From the NCBI GenBank assembly GCA_030674185.1, contig CM060306.1, positions 43,921,983 to 43,949,482 on the forward strand: a DNA stretch of 27,500 bases. The letters run 5' to 3'. This DNA is from Monoplex corrugatus (lineage: Eukaryota > Mollusca > Gastropoda > Littorinimorpha > Ranellidae). The notes beneath the pieces are model-generated. The model was not told the origin of the DNA. It saw only the letters and a program-made list of their open reading frames with translations, and did not search any database. Both the position numbers and the translations under genes were made by a program. Below are positions 20,753 through 27,500 of the stretch, piece by piece. Each line of letters starts with the position of its first letter. Within the stretch, counting starts at the first letter, position 1.

Positions 20753-21224
20753 GACGTCAAATCTTGATTCAACTGACAGTGACAAAACCTAAACCTAAGG
20801 ATACAAAGCACATGCATACCTGATGGAGGTAGGACAGGAGGGGGGGGGGTGGGACAAAGAAGTGAGTGTGTTGAGGGGGAAATCACTACTGGACAAAAAT
20901 GTATGATTATCTTCAAACCAGACTAGAAGGAAGACGAAGTATGTGACTGTCGAAGAGACAAGGGAACTCATTCTGGTTGTATGGACCAGACAGAAAATGA
21001 GCGGCGACTGACTGTGGAACATCTGTAGGCCTGTCGAGGAATTTGTAGGCAAGTACATGTAGTATCAGAAGCAAATTATACGAGTATATATATACATGGT
21101 CGACTATCGTGGTCGATAAAGTCCAACTTAGCACTCTATTCATGTGTGTACCCTCATGTGGGATCCCAGGCCAAAGTCTGATGCACACAGGCGGCCGCGT
21201 ACTGGACACTCAATGGAACGTTTT
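20753..21224. other. Non-coding interval, nothing recognised
   Basis: Short frames only; a G-run lies at about 20841-20849. Confidence 0.5.
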
Positions 21225-21520
21225 GCAGAATTGGTTCTGGCCTTTATTACTGCACGCTTTCCCATTTGGCTGCTTCGTCTTTCATTTTCATAAATTTGTT
21301 ACCTTGCGAATAGCTTGTCTCTATTCAGACCTGTTCGTGGCCATGATTTTCCATTGTTCTTCATCAATGTCATATTTCTGGAGGTATTTTTTTTCAGGGT
21401 GTCTTTGTAGCGAAGCTTTGGCCGTCCTCTTCGTCGATGGCGCTCTGTCATTTTACCGTAAAAAAAAAGTTGCTTTGGTAGCCTGTTATCCTGTATGCAC
21501 ACGAAATGATACCAGAAGCA
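21225..21520 (-). mobile_element. Decayed non-LTR retrotransposon C-terminal region, second family
   Basis: Minus translation gives DNRLPKQL, FYGKM, RRRGRPKLRYKDTLKK, and after a frameshift in an A-run YDIDEEQWKIMATNR. The order NRLPKQL-YG-RGRPK-RYKD-LK-W..A..R is a conserved C-terminal segment of certain LINE reverse-transcriptase proteins. It differs from the REKLEH-type relics at 10147 and 14715, so it is another family. Frameshifts and a stop show it is inactive. Confidence 0.75.
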
Positions 21521-21559
21521 AATTACTCATCCCAAAAAATGTCAAATGTGTGACATATT

Positions 21560-21766
21560 ATACTGACTTTCAATAAATGGTGTTTGTTAGCATGGCATAA
21601 ACGTTTTATTGTTGAATACACTCGCGCAGGCGGTGTGCTTGTGACGCGATGGAAAGTTAATCTGATTGGTTAAAGAGGTCTGATTGAGAGAACCGGTGCA
21701 TGGTAAATGGTAAAGAAAAGCACTCTGTCTGTGCTAAAATCTGCTCTGGGTGTACACGCTGCCAAC

Positions 21767-21842
<76 letters not shown>

Positions 21843-21875
21843 AAACGTGCTGTCTGGTATGAACGCGGCCATCAA

Positions 21876-21928
<53 letters not shown>

Positions 21929-22120
21929 TCTCTCTCTCACTGTCTCTCTGTCTGTCTATCTGTCTGTCTGTCTGTCTGTCTCTATCTCTGTCTCTGTCTC
22001 TCTCTCTTTCTCTCTCTCTCTTTCTCTCTCCCTGCTACTCTACTCCTCCTCCTCCTCTCCTCCTCCATAACAGACGTATCTTGGCCTAATCAATCAGACA
22101 CCCTCCCCGCACTTTTGTAC
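21560..22120 (+). mobile_element. Microsatellite-bearing dispersed element Y, copy 2
   Basis: Left flank (GACTTTCAATAAATGG, CATGGCATAAACGTTTTATT at 21591, CTCGCGCAGGCGGTGTGC, CTGATTGGTTAAAGAGG), (CT)n 21771-21838, a 39 bp spacer, (CT)n 21876-22057, then the tail TCCTCCATAACAGACGTATC and CCTAATCAATCAGACACC. It matches copy 1 (18560-19590) part by part, differing mainly in spacer and microsatellite length. Confidence 0.65.
21771..22057. repeat. Two (CT)n tracts with a short spacer
   Basis: Pure CT to 21838, spacer GTGCAAACGTGCTGTCTGG and following bases, then CT with TCTG variants to 22057. Confidence 0.95.
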
Positions 22121-22409
22121 AGTAAAGCTCCAATGAAACTGAACGACAAGGAAACACAACGTCAATTAAATACTGTTAGCTGAAAATGAAAATACTGTGC
22201 ACGTTTCACAATCTCGTGGGCTGAATGGCATCATAAGAATATTTTTTTATAGATCTTGGCACGTTTTATGCAGGGTGGGCGAGTTGATTTAGATGACAGT
22301 TTCTCCAGTCACGTTTAAGACCACGTTTTGCAGAGGATATTGAACTTTTCAAAATCTGATCACATTTAACGAAAATTCCAGAACATCTTAAAAAATATTG
22401 GAAATTGAT
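22121..22409. other. Non-coding interval, nothing recognised
   Basis: AT-rich, no feature seen. Confidence 0.5.
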
Positions 22410-22606
22410 TTAACTCTTTGACTCCCGCACCCTGTCCACCAGCACCCTGCATTGTCAACCATGTTAGCAAAGCAAACACTTAGCTCTTTGACTCCCTCAG
22501 CCTGTCCACCAGATTCCTGCATGCAGGAAGCTGGCGAATAGGGTGAGGGAGTCGAAGAGTTAAGTTTTTGCAGTTGGCGGATAAATGCGGGGAGTCAAAG
22601 GGTTAA
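22410..22606. mobile_element. TTAA-flanked inverted-repeat element (piggyBac-type MITE), nested
   Basis: The ends are TTAACTCTTTGACTCCCGCA (22410-22429) and its near-complement GCGGGGAGTCAAAGGGTTAA (22587-22606). TTAA on both sides and CYCT at the termini are the piggyBac pattern. Inside, 22480-22521 and 22522-22563 form an almost perfect palindrome around CCTGCATGCAGG that starts with the same CTCTTTGACTCCC end. It has no coding capacity at 189 bp. Confidence 0.7.
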
Positions 22607-22890
22607 ACAAGATTTGTTTGAAGGAATCAAATATTGACATCGCAGGTATAAAGTGTCAGTAACCTGACTCTCGATATCATGCAATATGTGTGGCAAGTTT
22701 TGTCACTTTTAGCTTGAACTGGAAAAAAATCGAAAATTATAAAATCACATTTAGGATTTCGTGCATAGGACAAAAAAGGATGTTATACACAATGGTAAAA
22801 CACAGCTACAGGTCATATGTTATACACAGTTTCAGGTTATATATATCATTGTAAAACACGGTTAAGGCAATGTATTATACACCATTGTTA

Positions 22891-23260
22891 AACACAATTA
22901 CATGTAATATATTATACACCATTGTAAAACACAGTTACACGTAATGTATCATACACCATTGTTAAACACAGTTACATGTAATGTATCATACACCATTGTT
23001 AAACACAGTTACATGTAATGTATTATACACCATTGTTAAACACAGTTACATGTAATGTATCATACACCATTGTTAAACACAATTACATGTAATATATTAT
23101 ACACCATTGTAAAACACAGTTACACGTAATGTATCATACACCATTGTTAAACACAGTTACATGTAATGTATCATACACCATTGTTAAACACAGTTACATG
23201 TAATGTATCATACACCATTGTTAAACACAGTTACATGTAATGTATCATACACCATTGTTA
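22891..23260 (+). repeat. 185 bp (five-unit) higher-order repeat
   Basis: AACACAATTACATGTAATAT at 22891 recurs at 23076, exactly 185 bases on, and the diagnostic variant ACACGTAATG also recurs at the same spacing. The next period is not cleanly kept. Confidence 0.75.
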
Positions 23261-23860
23261 AACACAGTTACATGTAATGTATTATACACCATTGTTAAAC
23301 ACAGTTACATGTAATGTATCATACACCATTGTTAAACACAGTTACATGTAATGTATCATACACCATTGTTAAACACAGTTACATGTAATGTATTATACAC
23401 CATTGTTAAACACAGTTACATGTAATGTATCATACACAATTGTTAAACACAGTTACATGTAATATATTATACACCATTGTAAAACACAGTTACATGTAAT
23501 GTATCATACACCATTGTTAAACACAATTACATATATTATACACCACTGTAAAACACAGTTACAGGTAATGTATTATTACACCATTGTAAAACACAATTAC
23601 ATTAATATATTATACACCACTGTAAAACACAGTTACAGGTAATGTATCATACACCACTGTAAAACGCAATTACATGTAATATATTATACACCACTGTAAA
23701 ACACAGTTACAGGGAATGTATTATACACCATTGTAAAACACAGTTACATGTAATGTATCATACACCATTGTTAAACACAATTACATATAATATATTATAC
23801 ACCACTGTAAAACACAGTTACATGTAATATATTATACACCATTGTTAAACACAGTTACAT

Positions 23861-24030
23861 TAACAATGATGTTAATAACATTATCTGTAACTGTGTTTAA
23901 CAATGGTGTATAATATATTATCTGTAACTGTGTTTTACAATGGTGTATAATATATTAATGTAACTGTGTTTTACAATGATGTATAATACATTATCTGTAA
24001 CTGTGTTTTACAGTGGTGTATAATATATTA
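23861..24030 (-). repeat. Inverted block of about 4.6 units inside the array
   Basis: All units here read on the minus strand (GTAACTGTGTTTTACAATGG on the plus). Flipping the block back joins TTACAT to TAATATATTATACACC on the left and CATTGTTA to AACACAGTTACAG on the right, both of which are normal unit sequences, so it is a clean inversion. TTAA sits across both breakpoints (23860-23863 and 24028-24031). Confidence 0.9.
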
Positions 24031-25427
24031 AACACAGTTACAGATAATATATTATACACCATTGTTAAACACAGTTACAGATAATGTATTATACATCATT
24101 GTTAAACACAGTTACAATAATATATTATACACCATTGTAAAACACAGTTACAGATAATGTATTATACATCATTGTTAAACACAGTTACAGATAATATATT
24201 ATACACCATTGTAAAACAGTTACATGTAATATATTATACACCATTGTTAAACACAATTATATGTAATATATTATACACCATTGTTAAACACACTTACATG
24301 TAATATATTATTCACCATTGTAAAACACAGTTACATGTAATATATTATACCATTGTAAAACACAGTTACATGTAATATATTATACATCATTGTTAAACAC
24401 AGTTACAGATAATATATTATACATCATTGTTAAACACAGTTACAGATAATATATTATACACCATTGTAAAACACAGTTACATTAATATATTATACACCAT
24501 TGTAAAACACAATTACAGGTAATATATTATACACCATTGTAAAACACAGTTACAGGTAATATATTATACACCATTGTAAAACACAATTACAGGTAATATA
24601 TTATACACCATTGTAAAACACAGTTACAGGTTATATATTATACACCATTGTAAAACACATTACAGGTAATATGTTATACACCATTGTAAAACACAGTTAC
24701 AGGTAATATATTATACACCATTATAAAACACAGTTACAGGTAATATATTATACACCATTGTAAAACACAATTACAGGTAATATATTATACACCATTGTAA
24801 AACACAGTTACAGGTAATATATTATACACCATTATAAAACACAGTTACAGGTAATATGTTATACACCATTGTAAAACACAGTTACAGGTAATATATTATA
24901 CACCATTGTAAAACACAGTTACAGGTAACATATTATACACCATTGTAAAACACATTTACATGTAACATATTATACACCATTGTAAAACACAATTACATGT
25001 AACATATTATACACCATTGTAAAACACAGTTACAGGTAATAATTGTACACCGTTGTAAAGCACAGTTATAGATAATATATTATACGCCATTGTAAAACAC
25101 ACAGTTACAGGTAATATATTATACACCACTGTAAAACACAGTTACATGTAATGCATTACACACCATTGTAAAACACAATTACAGTAATAAATTGTACACC
25201 GTTGTAAAGCACAGTTATAGATAATATATTATACACCATTGTAAAACACAGTTACAGGTCATGTATTATACATCATTGTAAAGCACAGTTACAGGTAATA
25301 TGTTATACACCGCTGTAAAACACAGTTACAGGTAATGTATTATTCACCACTGTAAAACACAGTTACAGGTAATATGTTATACACCATTGTAAAGATACAG
25401 TTACAGGTAATATGTTATACACCACTG

Positions 25428-26140
25428 TAAAACACAGTTACAGGTAATATGTTATACACCACTGTAAAACACAGTTACAGGTAATATGTTTACACCATTG
25501 TAAAGTACAGTTACAGGTAATATGTTATACACCACTGTAAAACACAGTTACAGGTAATATGTTATACACCATTGTAAAGTACAGTTACAGGTAATATGTT
25601 ATACACCACTGTAAAACACAGTTACAGGTAATATGTTATACACCATTGTAAAGTACAGTTACAGGTAATATGTTATACACCACTGTAAAACACAGTTACA
25701 GGTAATATGTTATACACCATTGTAAAGTACAGTTACAGGTAATATGTTATACACCACTGTAAAACACAGTTACAGGTAATATGTTATACACCATTGTAAA
25801 GTACAGTTACAGGTAATATGTTATACACCATTGTAAAACACAGTTACAGGTCATGTATTATACACCACTGTAAAACACAGTTACAGGTAATGAATTATAC
25901 ACCACTGTAAACACAGTTACAGGTAATATGTTATACACCATTGTAAAGTACAGTTACAGGTAATATGTTATACACCACTGTAAAACACAGTTACAGGTAA
26001 TATGTTATACACCATTGTAAAGTACAGTTACAGGTAATATGTTATACACCATTGTAAAACACAGTTACAGGTAATGTATTATACACCGCTGTAAAACACA
26101 GTTACAGGTAATACGTTATACACCATTGTAAAGTACAGTT
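25428..26140 (+). repeat. 74 bp (two-unit) higher-order repeat
   Basis: Units with ACCATTGTAAAGTACAG alternate with units with ACCACTGTAAAACACAG. The AAAGTACAG variant starts at 25502, 25576, 25650, 25724 and 25798, each exactly 74 bases apart; later copies at 25945, 26019 and 26130 keep multiples of 37 apart from one 1-base deletion. Confidence 0.9.
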
Positions 26141-26510
26141 ACAGGTAATATGTTATACACCACTGTAAAACACAGTTACAGGTAATATGTTATACACCAT
26201 TGTAAAGCACAGTTACAGGTAATATATTATACACCACTGTAAAACACAGTTACAGGTAATATATTATACACCACTGTAAAACACAGTTACAGGTAATGAA
26301 TTATACACCATTGCAAAACAAAATTACAGGTAATACGAAACGTTAATGGGTCAGAGAAAGTGGGAGTAAAACTACCACATGCCACCTGTTTTTATGATAA
26401 CCAGTTTTCAGTGGAAGCTTGCTTTTATTTTGATCTTTTGGACGGCAGGGGAGCGTTGTTACGACTGTAATTTCAGAAAAGACAGGTCTAAAACCGTGAT
26501 CCTCTGTGAC

Positions 26511-26659
26511 GTGCGTGCGTGCGTGTGTGTGTGCGTGTGTTTGTGTGTGTGTGTGTGTGTGCGTGTGTGTGTGCGTGTGTTTGTGAGTGTGTGTGTGTGT
26601 GTGTGGTGTGTGTGTGAGGTGTGTGGGTGGGGAGCGTATGTATGTGTGTGTGTGTGCGT

Positions 26660-26731
<72 letters not shown>

Positions 26732-26801
26732 AAGAGAGAGAGAGTCTGTTTGCTCGCGCGCTCGCGCATGTGTGTATATGTGTATGTGTGTGTGTGTGTC
26801 T

Positions 26802-26867
<66 letters not shown>

Positions 26868-26905
26868 ACGAGAGAGAGAGAGAAGAGAAAGAGAGAGAGA
26901 GAGGG
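26511..26905. repeat. (TG)n and (GA)n compound microsatellite
   Basis: TG with GCGTG and GTGAG variants to 26718, GA to 26745, a CGCGCTCGCGC joint, TG to 26868, then GA to 26905. Long Val/Cys and Thr/His frames are artefacts. Confidence 0.96.
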
Positions 26906-27289
26906 GGCCACTGAGCATCATCGATCTCGAAACATCAAGGTACTACGCACTGGGGTGTGTTGGAATCACATCTATTTTGTACTCCAGTACGCAAGGCTGG
27001 CCAGGGGGTATGTGGAATATGGAAGACTACGTCATGCCTACGAACCATGTCTCTCCTGTCCACATGTTGATGAAACCCAAGGAAGAGGCAAGAGCCAGTA
27101 AGCTTGATACCAGCTATATCGCAGGAAGCGCCAGAACGAGGCTGGAAAGAGCAATGAGCCGTTTTACGTGTAGGGACTCCAGTTCGGATTTCTGTCAGGT
27201 TTATTCCTTAACCTTTTCTTCTTCCGATAATAACGGTAAGGCAGTAGGGTTTTGTAGGTGGCCACTGAGTCTTGCTGAGTTTATCCGCC
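26906..27289. other. Unique interval, no supported gene
   Basis: A 140-codon plus frame (26977-27399) begins here but runs into the minisatellite at the edge, and its translation shows no domain. I leave it as unassigned. Confidence 0.4.
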
Positions 27290-27500
27290 CTTTGAAAGTT
27301 CTTGTTTCTAATCGTTCTAAGAAAGTTGGCCTACATCCTTCTTTGAAAGATCTTGTTTCTAATTGTTCTATGAAAATTAGAGCTTACATCCCCCTTTGAA
27401 AGATCTTGTTTCTAATTGTTCTGCGAAAGTTGACTCATATCCCCCTTTTGAAAGTTCATGTATCTAATCCTTCTATGAAAATTGGCCTACATCTCTCTTT
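27290..27500 (+). repeat. ~51 bp minisatellite running off the right edge
   Basis: CTTTGAAAG with TTCTTGTTTCTAATCGTTCT starts at 27290 and recurs at 27341, 27394 and 27445. Each unit continues with GAAARTT and a pyrimidine-rich end (CCTACATCC...). Four units are visible and a fifth starts at the edge. Confidence 0.85.

Larger units (their letters stand above)
22783..26337 (+). repeat. ~96-copy tandem array of a 37 bp AT-rich unit
   Basis: Consensus: TTATACACCATTGTAAAACA followed by CAGTTACAGGTAATATA. The length of 3555 bases is 96 units of 37. Variant zones follow one another: ACATGTAATGTATCATAC with TTGTTAAAC (22900-23520), mixed units with small deletions (23520-23860), an inverted block (23861-24030), CAGATAAT units (24031-24210), CAGGTAATATATTATAC units (to about 25250), and alternating AAAGTACAG and AAAACACAG units (25450-26140). 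There are no unique spacers, so it is not CRISPR-like. Confidence 0.95.
22716..26515 (+). mobile_element. Element X, copy 2, carrying the expanded 37 bp array
   Basis: Left flank 22716-22782 resembles 17976-18051 (AATCGAAAATTATAAAATCA, GGATTTCGT). The array fills 22783-26337. The right flank GAAACGTTAATGGGTCAGAG (26337-26356), CCAGTTTTCAGTGGAAGCTT (26401-26420) and GTGATCCTCTGTGACGTGCG match copy 1 in order. A (TG)n follows at 26511. The plan (flank, internal tandem units, flank, microsatellite) recalls the non-autonomous pearl-type and DINE-like elements known from bivalves and flies, but Helitron end motifs were not identified. Confidence 0.65.

Noticed and set aside
22783..26337. Resemblance of the 37 bp periodic array to a CRISPR array
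   Set aside because: Units follow head to tail with no unique spacers, the sequence is eukaryotic and no cas gene is present.
22783..26337. Repeated CAG-GTAAT strings in the array as splice donors
   Set aside because: They match a donor consensus by chance of the unit sequence; there is no exon context or transcript evidence.
26977..27399. 140-codon plus-strand frame
   Set aside because: Its last third is made of the ~51 bp minisatellite and the rest has no recognisable features.

Overview
The window is eukaryotic nuclear DNA, most probably from a mollusc and, on the character of its SINEs, plausibly a marine gastropod. It has one long coding exon at the left edge, no other convincing gene, a very high density of microsatellites, several tRNA-derived SINEs, decayed non-LTR retrotransposon tails and a 3.5 kb satellite-like array. 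Nothing looks bacterial or viral. The species cannot be fixed from sequence alone; the gastropod suggestion rests on my recollection of similar SINE cores and was not searched.

Left part (1-9240). The only well-supported gene is on the minus strand: an ATG at 1553 opens a frame of 517 codons that runs off the left edge without a stop. It encodes an acidic, Ser/Thr/Asp-rich protein with a hydrophobic, membrane-like segment near residues 491-506. A decayed ~30 bp tandem repeat lies directly upstream of its start. The rest is non-coding: SINE pieces at 2041, 3858 (with a 10 bp target-site duplication) and 5038, many CA/GA/TG/CT microsatellites, and two CpG-rich blocks (about 6830-7110 and 7730-8090) that could be promoter or 5' exon sequence but are unproven.

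Middle part (9240-17460). This is a retroelement graveyard: a 49 bp tandem duplication, a tRNA-derived SINE (9643), an RTE-type reverse-transcriptase C-terminal relic with two copies (10147 and 14715), an RNase H relic (10680), several tRNA-headed SINEs, and a SINE nested in an older repeat (12062). About 1 kb of mirrored (CA)n/(TG)n lies at 13089-14069 and about 770 bp of compound microsatellite at 16086-16860.

Right part (17460-27500). Two microsatellite-bearing dispersed element families alternate. One has two copies with the same five-part layout (18560-19590 and 21560-22120). The other, called X here, has copies at about 17980, 20100 and 22716-26515. The 22716-26515 copy holds about 96 tandem copies of a 37 bp unit (22783-26337), where the 17980 copy appears to hold only one. 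The array has a clean internal inversion (23861-24030), a five-unit (185 bp) higher-order repeat at its left end and a two-unit (74 bp) one at its right end. A TTAA-flanked nested inverted-repeat element sits at 22410-22606, and a ~51 bp minisatellite runs off the right edge.

No operon or multi-gene system is present. The most interesting biology is the repeat dynamics: a dispersed element whose single internal unit seems to have seeded a large, inverted and higher-order-structured array.
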